Assembly (NCBI GenBank): GCA_030037525.1
Contig: JASHRC010000256.1
Location: 1 to 57,702 of the forward strand
Direction: 5' to 3'
Source: Candidatus Acidiferrales bacterium
GTDB taxonomy: Bacteria; Acidobacteriota; Terriglobia; Acidiferrales; UBA7541
Length of the DNA stretch: 57,702 bases
Part shown: in pieces, positions 48,201-56,705 of the stretch
Numbering within the stretch: position 1 is the first letter of the stretch
Layout: every line of letters begins with the position of its first letter
Notes under the pieces: model-generated
Told to the model about the DNA's origin: nothing
The model's input: only the letters and a program-made list of their open reading frames with translations
The model's database searches: none
Position numbers and translations under genes: made by a program

Positions 48201-48554
48201 GAGGTTCACAACCGCTTCCTGCGCAACCTGCAGGTCGATGCCTGTACGTACGGTTGCCTCGAAGCCCTCCTTTGCCGCTTTGATCTCATACAGCCCTGGG
48301 GAAAGGCCAAGAACTCTGAAGTCCCCTGCTTGGTCGGTACTCACGGTGCGGGTGGCTTGCGTCTCGAGATTCTTCACGGCGACTGTGGCGTCGCCGACCA
48401 CAGCACCTGAGGTGTCCTCGACGGTTCCGGAAATCGCGCCAGCGACCTGGGCGTTTGCGATCGGCGCTCCCGTCGCTGCCAGGCAGACCCACCACGCCAC
48501 CGAAGCGAACCTACAAACGGCAAATCGAGGTCGGCGCCGGGCGGTGAGGTTCAT
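45237..48554 (-). CDS. Second Oar-like TonB-dependent receptor
   Basis: 1105 residues. Signal peptide ending about residue 36 (ATGAPIANAQ). CarboxypepD_reg-like domain at about 40-120 (AISGTVEDTSGAVVGDATVA), plug with DLPLNGRSFDQLITLNPGA and LLNGIEYTGSSQ, then the barrel (QFGGALGGPLRRDRWFLFGN), ending IQFGLKLIF with terminal Phe. Only distantly similar to the first receptor at 38.5 kb, so not a recent duplication. Transcribed toward it, with the sirtuin remnant between. A CRP/FNR-type palindrome lies 230 bases upstream of its start. Substrate unknown. Confidence 0.9.
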   Translation of the reverse strand: MNLTARRRPRFAVCRFASVAWWVCLAATGAPIANAQVAGAISGTVEDTSGAVVGDATVAVKNLETQATRTVSTDQAGDFRVLGLSPGLYEIKAAKEGFEATVRTGIDLQVAQEAVVNLTLQVGALVTQVVVSGQTPLVNTTTAPVSGMVGEQEVKDLPLNGRSFDQLITLNPGAINFSAMKSAQTSTSNGNTFTVAGRRTAENLFLLNGIEYTGSSQLAITPGGVSGELLGIDAIREFNVLTDTYPAEYGKRAGAQVSIVTQSGSDVLHGALFEFLRNSVLDARSFFATEPAPPFEQNQFGGALGGPLRRDRWFLFGNYEGFRQALTLSSVAVVPDQEARQGFLPNSSGVETAVPNLDPEMLQYMSYWPQPNGAELLVKGLPSGTAFSYNSPKQHIREDFGTLRSDYILSNGDTLSAAYTVDNGTSLVPLSDPLFASYTTLQMQVASLQETHVFSPNALNTFRAGFSRAGLGLQSSLLTSLPASLDFVTGAGPGGIVIGGALTTTGSAALTSAGPNNAAGVSNHRNLFTSADDLLTSKGIHQISVGAWFQRLQDNEDSASRQLGQATFSTLTTFLQGTVSTFQVVPDPHELSWRSLFGAWYAQDTITIRRNLTVRAGIRHEFTTGWNEAEGRAANYLLGASGVLETNPRVGSSVFTENNAKLLFSPRIGLAWDPTGKGKTAVRAAFGTYYSLIDDLAFLLNSLPPYNGALTFSGPISSIVPIVRGVPPPPSCGPNVPAPCAIYAPQGVEANAKTPTVEEWNLTIEQQLSRNTLFRVAYVGSHGYHEFVSIDPNTIPAEICADPSGCQAGGVAPSGAPASPSNQSHVPEGTEYIPVGTRPNPFLGAGFFWFTEGNTSYNALQTEVVRRLGEGLRFRANYTWSKNLDVNSALTGAQAVNEAQMVLDRNDLRRDRGPSALNITSQASISAHYELPFGRGKHWLGATGGGEGKLIDGWQLNGIATFLTGFPFTPLVGSNRSGDGDTRNPDRPSLNPSFSGPIVLGKQDEWFNPNAFVLPAAGTYGDLRRGTLTGPGLADVDLSLLKNTPVTEKITLQFRAEFFNVLNRVNFGPPNTTVFANGAINASAGLITTLANNPRQIQFGLKLIF

Positions 48555-48783
48555 TTCTCGGCACCCATTCTTTAGGACCGGACCTTTAGTTTTGATTGGC
48601 GGTTGCTAAAACCGTCCAGTTTGCTAAGAGATCTCGCGGCCGAATCATTTCCTGAGGGGAAGCCGGCCCGTGGAACCGGACAACATTGCAAGTGCACGCG
48701 GTTCCGGCATGGAAGATTTGCCAGCATAAACCCCCGAGCGGTTTCGACCAAAGCAATTGTGACTAAATCGCGAAGGGAAATGG

Positions 48784-48799
48784 TGTGACCCGCGTCACA
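48784..48799. promoter_or_regulatory. CRP/FNR-family binding site candidate
   Basis: TGTGACCCGCGTCACA matches the TGTGA-N6-TCACA consensus exactly and is a perfect inverted repeat in its arms. It is 230 bases upstream of the receptor start (48554). One base on each side extends the symmetry (GTGTGAC...GTCACAC). Assignment as regulator site is inference. Confidence 0.45.
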
Positions 48800-49404
48800 C
48801 ATCCGAGGTTTTCAAGACCAGCTAGAAATGCCGGCATTCGTCGCTGCCTGACCCGACTTCACTCAAACGTTTATGGTGCTGGACACGCAGGCGCACTGTT
48901 CGGCAGGCGCCAGCTTTAGGTTCACGATGGCTCTTCTCGCCGGATGCGACAGAAGAGCACTTGAGTGAACCGTTCTCCGGAAGGACAAAAATGTCATGGG
49001 CGCGAAAAAATGGCTCTGAAGTAGGGAGCGAGGGCGTTCATTTTGACGGCGGGCGTCTGGAAGAGATGGGCGAGATGGCAGGAAGCCGGCGTGAACCAGC
49101 CCAAACGACGCTAGGCCGAAACGAGCACGCCGTCGCGAGACACTCAAGCCTCGTCTGAGTGTTCAAGAATTTTCGCTCGTAAGCGCACGATGTTCGGTTC
49201 CCCAATCTTCTGGATTGGGCTTCTCTTCGGCAGACACAACTGGTAATGCGGCTCGGATGGAAATTGCCTGGGGCTTTGGGTGCCCCGCCAGCTTCGGGGT
49301 TTGCGAGCATTTGTCGTTTGCCGCGAGCCCTCGCACCCGCTTTTTCAATACGGTCTCTCCTGTATTGCATCCATGCGCGCAAGAGCCGTGAAATAGGATT
49401 AGAG
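48800..49404. other. Intergenic, no gene seen
   Basis: About 600 bases without a supportable coding frame. Several GC-driven open frames on the minus strand have no domain or signal. Confidence 0.3.
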
Positions 49405-49551
49405 ATGCTGTCGTTTTGGACGAAGAAGTTCGGGGGTCGCTGGGTAATGAGTCGGAGCTATGCCGATCTTGAAAATGCAGGAATCATCGGCGTCTTTCTA
49501 TTGGGAGCCGTCATCCTTTTGCGACTTGTTTATCATGCCATTTTCCGTTGA
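49405..49551 (+). CDS. Small membrane protein, 48 residues
   Basis: Reads MLSFWTKKFGGRWVMSRSYA then DLENAGIIGVFLLGAVILLR and LVYHAIFR, with one membrane helix near the C-terminus. ATG 49405 or ATG 49447 (MSRSYADLENAG) could be the start. Nothing known to me. It ends 45 bases before the convergent MerR-TPR gene. Confidence 0.4.
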   Translation: MLSFWTKKFGGRWVMSRSYADLENAGIIGVFLLGAVILLRLVYHAIFR

Positions 49552-49596
49552 ATGTCCCTGCCTTTCGGGATTCATTCCTCGTGTGCAAGGGTTGAT

Positions 49597-50535
49597 CTAG
49601 ACCTTCCGAGGGAAGGGAATCGGCGCCGCACTTTTCGAGCGAGGCGAGAGTTCTTTCAAGTGTGCGCGCGCCTGGTCGGCCCATAGCCCTTTGGGAGCGT
49701 ACCGCAGGTAGGCGAGCCACTCCCTGCGTGCGAGTTCGCGGTCCCCGCGCTTTTCATACGCCAGGGCCAGATTGAAGTGGACGTCCGCGTGCGCGGGCAT
49801 GGCGCGGGCGGCGCGGCACAAATGCTCGATCGCCTCGTCGATGCGTCCCTGCTCTTCGAGCACGCAACCGAGGTTGTAGCGGGAGATTCCGCTCAGGGGA
49901 TCGAGCTCCACGGCGGCCGCAAATTCCTTGCGCGCTTCCTCGACGCGGCCCAGCTGATAGAGTGCGACGCCTAGGTTGATGTGTGCCTCGATCCAATCGG
50001 GCTCCAGCTCAAGGACCTGCCGGTAGATCTCTACGGTTTGGGGCAGAAGATCCGGGTCGGCCTCGCAGTCGAGAGCGTGCTCGAACAGCTCCTCCGGGGC
50101 CGGCCCAGTGAGCACGCGCACTTTGGCGACTTCCGTCCTTGTCTCAAAGGGAAGCGCCCACTGTCGCCTTAGCGGATCGAACGGTCGGCTCGCTCCCGGA
50201 GGAAAGACGAGAACATCGCGGCCCTGCTGGACGAAATGCAGCTCCTGTAGCGAAGAGCCCGGCGTGCCGAATTGTTGTTCCATCAACTCTACGACTCTTC
50301 GCACGCGCCAGGCAGGTACCTGATGGTCGGTGAGGCGTTGCATTGTCCGGAGGGCAACCAGATCGCCGAAACTGTAAAATCTTTCGCCCCATTTCGCCCG
50401 AGGACGGACCAGGCGTAGCCTCTCCCAATAACGCAGACGGCTCGGTTCCACTCCTAAAATGCGTCCGACTTCTTTTCGCGTGTATCTCTGCGCCAAACGG
50501 AAACGGCCCCCGACTGCTCTCGGATGATTATGCAC
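49597..50535 (-). CDS. MerR-type DNA-binding domain fused to TPRs
   Basis: 312 residues. N-terminal MerR winged helix (residues about 15-90: RYTRKEVGRILGVEPSRLRY, WERLRLVRP, FYSFGDLVALRTMQRLTDHQ), then a linker of about 70 residues, then tandem TPRs (VEIYRQVLELEPDWIEAHIN, LGVALYQLGRVEEARKEFAA, YNLGCVLEEQGRIDEAIEHL, HFNLALAYEKRGDRELARRE) and a basic tail. TPRs probably bind a protein partner and replace the usual effector domain. No cysteine metal site is present. Target genes unknown. Confidence 0.85.
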   Translation of the reverse strand: MHNHPRAVGGRFRLAQRYTRKEVGRILGVEPSRLRYWERLRLVRPRAKWGERFYSFGDLVALRTMQRLTDHQVPAWRVRRVVELMEQQFGTPGSSLQELHFVQQGRDVLVFPPGASRPFDPLRRQWALPFETRTEVAKVRVLTGPAPEELFEHALDCEADPDLLPQTVEIYRQVLELEPDWIEAHINLGVALYQLGRVEEARKEFAAAVELDPLSGISRYNLGCVLEEQGRIDEAIEHLCRAARAMPAHADVHFNLALAYEKRGDRELARREWLAYLRYAPKGLWADQARAHLKELSPRSKSAAPIPFPRKV

Positions 50536-51269
50536 CCGCTGTCAACGGCATGTGCAAAACGCTTCGCGTAAACTTTGCTCTTTTACCCGCTACTGACCGC
50601 ACTCTGCGGATCCGTGCGGTTCAGTCGAAGCAAATGGCCTCGCGCTCATCACAGGTCCGCAGCGCCCAACCCACCGACGGATTCCCGCGAGCGTCTTATC
50701 GAACCAAGTGCATGGTTGCACATCTGCTCGTTCGAGGAAGCCAACCCCGAAGCTCTCTCGTTCGCGGCTCGAAATCAACGCGATGTGCGTTAGCCAAATT
50801 TCAGATAGAATAGTTCGTGACCCCAACCCGCCGTGCGCAGTGGCGTTCGGCTCGGCCACAGTTGAATTCGTCAGGGAGACCCAGCCCTGATCCGGCCGGC
50901 ACGAAACGGAATCGCAAAATGGAAGACTCGAGAAGGCCAGCTTGCCAGTGAGTCCGTGCGCCTGGCTTTCGACTTTGCCCGCGCTCAGTTGGGTGCCATG
51001 TTCGAGCAGACTCCTGCGGCCTCCGCTGCGGGTTCCCGAGAGACCTGCGACTCCAAACTCGAAACATCCGCCATCCACCTAAAAACCAATGCCCCTGCCG
51101 GAGCCGGCTCCACCTAGTTTGCCGGCGAGCGTCTGAAAGATTTCAGTCTGGTCGGGCAGTGAGAGGCTCCAGGCCAGCAATCGAGCGAGGGGAAACCGGT
51201 TACCTGGGTTGCACCCAGACGCGGCTGAGGAACCGCCTGAGGAGGTTTCAAAATTCCAGATATTCTGGG
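50536..51269. other. Intergenic, no gene seen
   Basis: About 730 bases. Open frames on both strands are rich in Arg/Ser/Pro with no domain, signal or ribosome site. I see no RNA gene. The upstream promoter of the MerR-TPR gene should lie at its left edge. Confidence 0.3.
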
Positions 51270-51677
51270 CTAGCTTTTCGCCGCGAGCTCATCGAGCACG
51301 GTTGCCGCTTTTGGCACATTGTCAACGCCGAAAACCAACAGACCCTCGGTCGATCCCGGTTCCATTCCGCAGTACGAGTAATCGATATTGATGTGATTTT
51401 CGCCCAAACGCCCGGCTGCACGGGCCAACTCACCGGGTTTGTGTGCAACCCTGACGGTGGCCACGTCGGTCACCTCAAAAATCATGCGCATCCCGCCGAG
51501 CACCTCTCTGGCGATATTCACGTCGTCCGCCACGAACCGAGTCAGGCTCTCGCCCTCCTCTACATAGGACTGGAACGCCAGGATATTGACCCCGCGATCG
51601 GCTAGCGCCCGGAAGCACTTCCCCAAAGCCCCCGGCTTGTCTTCGATCGTTACCGTGAACTCTTTTGCCCGAGCCAT
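51270..51677 (-). CDS. Tandem ACT-domain protein
   Basis: 135 residues, start ATG 51677 after AAGGGATCACGAG. Two ACT modules: EFTVTIEDKPGALGKCFRAL ... ILAFQSYVEEGES, then EVTDVATVRVAHKPGELARA ... HINIDYSYCGMEPGS. The conserved KPGAL/KPGEL turns and the absence of any catalytic domain fit stand-alone ACT proteins that bind amino acids to regulate partner enzymes. Partner unknown. The gene is divergent from the aminopeptidase gene, with a 124-base gap. Confidence 0.85.
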   Translation of the reverse strand: MARAKEFTVTIEDKPGALGKCFRALADRGVNILAFQSYVEEGESLTRFVADDVNIAREVLGGMRMIFEVTDVATVRVAHKPGELARAAGRLGENHINIDYSYCGMEPGSTEGLLVFGVDNVPKAATVLDELAAKS

Positions 51678-51801
51678 CTCGTGATCCCTTCCTTCCAGAT
51701 GACTGATGATACCGGAAAAACGCCGGGCGTTTCCCTGCTTGTGAAAACACGGTGACACGAGCTTCTTCCGCGCATTGTGGATACGTCGCGCTCGCGTGAT
51801 A

Positions 51802-53082
51802 ATGATGGTCATGACCTCGACCACAGCATTTGCAAAAGAACCGTTTCTCCAATCCCCTGAGTTCGAGGAGAATCTCGACCGTCTCGCCCAAGTGGCCGTC
51901 CGCTGCGGACTGGGACTCGCGCCCGGACAGGAACTCCTGATGACGGCAACGCTGGATGCGGTGCCGCTGGCGCGACGGATCACCGAGCACGCCTACAAAG
52001 CAGGAGCGTCCCTGGTTACGACTTTGTTTTCTGATGAGCAGGCAGCGCTTCTTCGTGTGCAGCACGGCTCGGACGCGAGCTTCGATACCGCTCCCTCATG
52101 GCTCTACGAAGCAATGGCTCAGGCATACCGAAGTGGTGCTGCGCGGCTGGCGATTGCCGGCAACGATCCTTCGCTGCTCTCGAAAGAGGATCCCGAAAAG
52201 GTGAGCCGCGTGAATCAGGCTACCTCGAAGGCCTACCGGCCGGCGCTCGAATTGATTGCCCGGCACGAAATCAATTGGACGATCGTGTCGACCGCCACCC
52301 CCGCCTGGGCGACGGCGGTGTTTCCCGATCTGCCCCAGGACAAAGCGCTGGCCAGGCTCTGGAAAGTGATCTTCAGCGCTTCGCGGGTGGACCGGCCCGA
52401 CCCGGTGGTCGCATGGAAAGAGCATGACGCCGCCCTGCACGCTCGCGCCGGTCGGCTGAACCAGAAGCGCTATGCGGCCCTGCACTTCCGGGGACCGGGC
52501 ACCGATCTTCGCGTCGGCCTCGCGGAGGGTCATCTGTGGCTCGGCGGCGGCACAAAAGCGCGCAACGGGCGCTACTGCATCCCCAACCTGCCGACCGAAG
52601 AGGTCTTCACCACGCCCCACAAGGATCGCGTGGAAGGGCGCGTGACCAGCACGAAGCCTCTGTCGTATCAAGGGACACTGATCGAAGAAATTTCTGTGCG
52701 ATTCGAGGCGGGCAAGATTGTCGAGGCAACGGCCGCGCGCGGCGAGCAGGTGCTGCGGAGGATGATCGAGAGCGACGAAGGGGCGCGACGGCTCGGCGAG
52801 GTGTCTCTGGTGCCGCAGTCATCGCCGATCGCTTCGAGCGGACTGCTTTTCATGAATACACTTTTTGACGAGAATGCCGCCTCCCACATCGCACTCGGAC
52901 AGGCTTACAGCTCATGCTTTGAAAATGGTGAAAGCCTCTCGCCCGAGCAACTGACGGCACAAGGCGCAAACCACAGCCTGATCCACGTCGACTGGATGAT
53001 CGGATCCAGTCGCATTGACGTGGATGGCCTCACCGGGACGGGGGCATCGGAACCGGTAATGCGCTCTGGTGAATGGGTCTAG
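51802..53082 (+). CDS. M29-family aminopeptidase (thermophilic AmpS/PepS type)
   Basis: About 426 residues. Removes N-terminal residues from peptides using two metal ions. GRYCIPNLPTEEVFTTPHKD (the NxPTEEVFTxP motif with two Glu ligands), HIALGQAYSSCFENG (His ligand) and NHSLIHVDWMIGS (His and Asp ligands) are all intact. Cytoplasmic. ATGs at 51802, 51805 and 51811 compete; none has a strong ribosome site. Ends with a TAG at 53080-53082, right against the convergent glutaredoxin-like gene. Confidence 0.93.
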   Translation: MMVMTSTTAFAKEPFLQSPEFEENLDRLAQVAVRCGLGLAPGQELLMTATLDAVPLARRITEHAYKAGASLVTTLFSDEQAALLRVQHGSDASFDTAPSWLYEAMAQAYRSGAARLAIAGNDPSLLSKEDPEKVSRVNQATSKAYRPALELIARHEINWTIVSTATPAWATAVFPDLPQDKALARLWKVIFSASRVDRPDPVVAWKEHDAALHARAGRLNQKRYAALHFRGPGTDLRVGLAEGHLWLGGGTKARNGRYCIPNLPTEEVFTTPHKDRVEGRVTSTKPLSYQGTLIEEISVRFEAGKIVEATAARGEQVLRRMIESDEGARRLGEVSLVPQSSPIASSGLLFMNTLFDENAASHIALGQAYSSCFENGESLSPEQLTAQGANHSLIHVDWMIGSSRIDVDGLTGTGASEPVMRSGEWV

Positions 53083-53149
53083 TCGGCCGCGCTCAACCGG
53101 CCCGTCCCAACCCTTCGAAGCACCCGCCCGTCTGCCCGCGCAGACCGCC

Positions 53150-53377
53150 CTAGATAAAACACCCGAAAGAGCCCTCGAAGCCCTGTTCGACCCTCCCGTC
53201 CGGCCACACGACGATAGGAACCAGGCTGCCGTAGCTGCGTGCTTGATCGAGCACCTCCTGGCTCAGCTCCACCCGGCGTTCCTCGTATCGAACGCCCTCG
53301 GCATCCCACTTCCGGAGCAGCTTCATGCAGGCATCGCATCCGCGGATCGTGTAGACAATGGGAACTGGTTTCTCCAT
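53150..53377 (-). CDS. Glutaredoxin-like protein
   Basis: 75 residues from ATG 53377. Thioredoxin-fold core with active site G-C-D-A-C in VYTIRGCDACMKLLRKWDAE, a likely cis-Pro in GSLVPIVVWPDG, and a short C-terminus. It could reduce disulfides or deliver electrons to a ribonucleotide reductase-type enzyme. Only ten bases follow the stop of the upstream thioredoxin-like gene, so the two are co-transcribed. Confidence 0.82.
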   Translation of the reverse strand: MEKPVPIVYTIRGCDACMKLLRKWDAEGVRYEERRVELSQEVLDQARSYGSLVPIVVWPDGRVEQGFEGSFGCFI

Positions 53378-53387
53378 GTGCGCCGCC

Positions 53388-54023
53388 TTACGGCTGGTTG
53401 GGAATATGGAGCGCCGTCGATAAGAGCGCGCGCATCTCTTTGATCGACTCCTTGCGCCAATCGTTAAACCGCGGCGTGATTCTGGCGATGACTTCTCGGA
53501 GAAACGCCTGCTTGCTGCCCTCTGGCGCAGTCGCAAAGGTAGTTCCTTGAGGCAAATTCAATTCGGATCGAACCTGGTCCATGACCGCGGCCAGCTCCGC
53601 GTGGGCTCCCGCCGAGCGTTCGGTGAAATGCGTGATGTAGCGAGTCTCGTTCGTATAGAACACAAACACCGGTATGGCGCGCGCTTTTCCGCCATTGCTC
53701 AGAAACTCGTCCATGATGTCGGGATTCTCATCCCGCAGGAAAATTCGCAGGTCCATGCCTGTCGCTCGGGCGATGCGGACAATGGTAGGCAGCTCTCGGA
53801 ACACGTCGCCGCACCAGGCCTCCGCCAGCGCAAGTATCTTCGCCGGACCGTTCGGCAGCGCGGCGGCCTTCTTGAAAAACGAAATGTCCTCGGCGGAGAG
53901 TGCCGAGTCGTTGTAGTAAAGGTCGAATTTGTCCCGGTTGACCTTGGCTTGTTCCAAGAACTGATCATAGCGGAGTCCTAGCTCGAACCGTGCCGGCGTG
54001 ACCACTGTCGTTGTTTCCAGCAT
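53388..54023 (-). CDS. Thioredoxin-family protein with single active-site cysteine
   Basis: 211 residues. The thioredoxin fold is inferred from ILALAEAWCGDVFRELPTIV, DLRIFLRDENPDIMDEFL and KARAIPVFVFYTNETRYITH (cis-Pro in AIPVF). The active site is W-C-G-D instead of CxxC, so no intramolecular disulfide. Such proteins occur in many bacteria but their role is unclear (redox sensing or monothiol exchange). First gene of a pair with the glutaredoxin-like gene; begins about 180 bases from the divergent sensor kinase start. Confidence 0.8.
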   Translation of the reverse strand: MLETTTVVTPARFELGLRYDQFLEQAKVNRDKFDLYYNDSALSAEDISFFKKAAALPNGPAKILALAEAWCGDVFRELPTIVRIARATGMDLRIFLRDENPDIMDEFLSNGGKARAIPVFVFYTNETRYITHFTERSAGAHAELAAVMDQVRSELNLPQGTTFATAPEGSKQAFLREVIARITPRFNDWRKESIKEMRALLSTALHIPNQP

Positions 54024-54207
54024 CTTTTGCCCTCGGATTTCAGATCGAACCGATACTCTCTCTGAAGGTTAGATGTCAAGCCTGGGTCCGGGTTGCGGCG
54101 CCTTTGGATCGCCCGCTTGGCCATGGCGATTACCAAAAGACGACACCGCCTTTGGCCTCCAATTGCGCCGCGCGCCCCCCTTGTTAGACTTTTCTTTACC
54201 CCTCCCC

Positions 54208-55884
54208 ATGTCTGTCGACCATACCGAACGCCTCTATCTCGAACCGCAGGTTAGTGTGGCGCGTGCCGTCATCGCCACCCTGTCGCTGGTTGCGCTGGTC
54301 GAGAGTTCCGGTGTGCAGGTCCGGCGCGTCTCGCTGACGTTTCTCGCGGCTTACCTGGCTCTAGCCCTGGGGGAGGCGCTCAGCGACCGTTTTGCCCCGC
54401 ACATCCGTTTCCGGATTCCGCTGCTGCTGGACCTGGCCGTGCTGGTCGCTTTCGTATATCTGACGCCTTCGGTGCCGGCCTTCTGGTTCCTTTTTCCCTT
54501 CACTGTGTTCGCGCTGTCGATGCGCGGGAACACCCGGGCGATGCTGGGGCTGGCAGGCATCGCCGCCGTGGGGATCGTTTTGCGTGTCGCCATCGGGACG
54601 CCATTTGCCTGGGGACTGGTCTGGCGCTGGGTGGCCATCGGTGCGGGCACCCTTGTCTCCGGCTTGGGAATGGGGTTTTTGGGCGCGCGCGAACGCGAGC
54701 ATCTTGCCAGGCAGCAGTTTTTGGAACGAGTTACCAGCCGGCTGCAATTCGATCACGGGCTGACGGAATCGATTCGCCAGGCTCTCGGAGACATCGCTGG
54801 GGCCTTCAGCTGCGAACAGGCCTGTCTCGCATTTCGCGATGACGAACTGGAACGACTGTTTGTCTGGAAAGTGAATCCCGCCGATCGCGATTCGCGGGGT
54901 CCGGAAACTGTTCCTCTCACCCGCGCGGAGACCTTTCTGTTGGACTCTTGCGAAGTCTCGATGGCCTGGGAATACAGGAACGGCGGTGGCGAGGGCTTTG
55001 GATGGGACCGCCGCTCGGGCGAACGCCTTCGCATTCCTCCCGCCCCGGAGTCCGCGCGTCAGGAATTCGCGGCGCAGTCGCTCATGGGAGTCACCATCGA
55101 GTCTGGCGGGCGCCCCACCGGACGCGTCCTGGTGATCCATTCCGGGCCCCTGCGGCGGAAGTTCTCGGTTGGCGATTTGCGCTGGTTTGAACAGATCGTT
55201 CGGCACATTGGCCCTCCCCTTGAGAATATCTTCCTTCTACGCAGTCTGCGGGCCCGCGCGATCGAAGCGGAACGCAGCCGCATCTCGCGCGATCTGCACG
55301 ACGGGATCCTGCAGACGCTGCTCAGCTTGAAAATCCAGCTGAACATCCTGGGCCAAAAGATGCGCCAGAAGCCGGAGCAGGCTTGTGCCGATCTGGCCTC
55401 TCTTCAAAAGACCGTCCAGCAGGAGAGTGAGGAGTTGCGCCGCATGGTCACCGATCTTCGCCCGGTGCGCCTGGAAAGCGCGGACATGCGCGAATTGATG
55501 ATGGGGTTTGCCGAGCGCTTCCGAACCGAGCATCATTTAGCCGTGGATTTATTCATCAAAGACCGCGATTTGCGCATTCCGGACCGTGTTTGCCGGGAGC
55601 TCTTCCAGATATATCGTGAGTCACTCCACAACATAAAAAAGCATGCGGACGCCACGCACGTCGTGGTAAAACTAGAACAAGACGAGGCGAAAGTCTCTCT
55701 GGTTGTAGATGATAACGGACGCGGATTCAGCTTTTCGGGGCGATACGCGAGCGACGAGCTGGACCGACTGCGTTTGGGACCAATCTCGATCAAGGAACGG
55801 GCGCGGGGTGTGGGCGGCACGCTCACGGTGGAGTCGAATCCTGGGCACGGCGCTCGTCTGACGGTCGAAATCCCATTGAATTAA
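54208..55884 (+). CDS. NarX/DegS-type sensor histidine kinase
   Basis: 558 residues from ATG 54208 (a longer open frame upstream has no membrane or homology signal). Five or six membrane segments in the first 170 residues (RAVIATLSLVALVESSG to WRWVAIGAGTLVSGLGMGF), a GAF-like domain (about 175-335), then HisKA_3 with H364 in RISRDLHDGILQTLLSLKIQ, and an HATPase domain (VDDNGRGFSFSG, SIKERARGVGGTLTVESNPG). Directly followed by the regulator gene, one base apart. The signal is unknown; the membrane part lacks the nitrate-sensing P-box of NarX. Confidence 0.93.
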   Translation: MSVDHTERLYLEPQVSVARAVIATLSLVALVESSGVQVRRVSLTFLAAYLALALGEALSDRFAPHIRFRIPLLLDLAVLVAFVYLTPSVPAFWFLFPFTVFALSMRGNTRAMLGLAGIAAVGIVLRVAIGTPFAWGLVWRWVAIGAGTLVSGLGMGFLGAREREHLARQQFLERVTSRLQFDHGLTESIRQALGDIAGAFSCEQACLAFRDDELERLFVWKVNPADRDSRGPETVPLTRAETFLLDSCEVSMAWEYRNGGGEGFGWDRRSGERLRIPPAPESARQEFAAQSLMGVTIESGGRPTGRVLVIHSGPLRRKFSVGDLRWFEQIVRHIGPPLENIFLLRSLRARAIEAERSRISRDLHDGILQTLLSLKIQLNILGQKMRQKPEQACADLASLQKTVQQESEELRRMVTDLRPVRLESADMRELMMGFAERFRTEHHLAVDLFIKDRDLRIPDRVCRELFQIYRESLHNIKKHADATHVVVKLEQDEAKVSLVVDDNGRGFSFSGRYASDELDRLRLGPISIKERARGVGGTLTVESNPGHGARLTVEIPLN

Positions 55885-55885
55885 G

Positions 55886-56551
55886 ATGACCAAAACAAAG
55901 CAGGCCATTCGTATCCTTGTGGCAGACGACCACGCTATTTTTCGCGACGGGCTTCGCAGGTTACTCGAAGGCGCCGACGACATGCAGATCGTTGGCGAGG
56001 CTTCCAACGGCGTGGAATGCAGCAAAATGCTGCCCAAGCTGAAGCCCGACATCCTGTTGCTCGATTTGCGGATGCCGGAAAAGGACGGCTTGGGGGTGCT
56101 CGAAGAAATCAACTTCGACAATCTGGCGACGCGCGTCATTGTTCTGACCGCGGCGGAGGATGATCGCGACGTGGTTCGCGCCATGCGTCTGGGCGCGCGC
56201 GGCGTGGTTTTGAAACAGTCGGCCAGCGATTTGCTGCACAAGAGCATTCGCAAGGTTCACGAGGGTGAAATCTGGCTGGATAACCGGATGACCGCCGAGG
56301 TGATCGACGCTTTCAAGAAATCCTCAGAGTCGGGCCAGCGCCGCGAAAAGCCTCTGCTCAGCGATCGCGAGAAGGAGATCGTGCAGCTTGTCGCGCAGGG
56401 TTTTCGCAACCGCGAAATCGGCGAGAAATTGTTCATCAGCGAGCAGACCGTAAAGAACCACCTCCACAACATCTTCGACAAGCTGGGCGTCTCCGACCGC
56501 CTGGAACTGGCCCTCTACGCCATTCACCACCGGCTCATCGAACAGAGCTGA
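55886..56551 (+). CDS. NarL/FixJ-type response regulator
   Basis: 221 residues. Receiver domain with acidic pocket D14-D15 and phospho-acceptor D60 (DILLLDLRMPEKDG), Thr in VLTAAEDD, and Lys in GVVLKQSASDL. LuxR-type HTH at about 155-215 (LLSDREKEIVQLVAQGFRNR, EIGEKLFISEQTVKNHLHNI). Pairs with the upstream kinase in one operon. Targets are not evident; the divergent thioredoxin/glutaredoxin pair and the PilZ gene downstream are the nearest candidates. Confidence 0.95.
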   Translation: MTKTKQAIRILVADDHAIFRDGLRRLLEGADDMQIVGEASNGVECSKMLPKLKPDILLLDLRMPEKDGLGVLEEINFDNLATRVIVLTAAEDDRDVVRAMRLGARGVVLKQSASDLLHKSIRKVHEGEIWLDNRMTAEVIDAFKKSSESGQRREKPLLSDREKEIVQLVAQGFRNREIGEKLFISEQTVKNHLHNIFDKLGVSDRLELALYAIHHRLIEQS

Positions 56552-56583
56552 TTGATTTTTTCAGTCTCTCGTCGAGCGAAACC

Positions 56584-56600
56584 GAGCCGCCAAGCGGCTC
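56584..56600. terminator. Hairpin after the two-component operon
   Basis: GAGCCGC and GCGGCTC pair perfectly around a CAA loop, 33 bases after the regulator stop. It may end transcription of the kinase-regulator pair. No clear T-run follows. Confidence 0.4.
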
Positions 56601-56705
56601 TAGTACGCCTGTACCATAATAGGCCTTCCAAATTGACCCTTCTGCGCTATTGGTCGAGCCAGCCTCTGCCTCTACGCTGTCGAGGATATTGGAGGGGCGT
56701 TGAAC

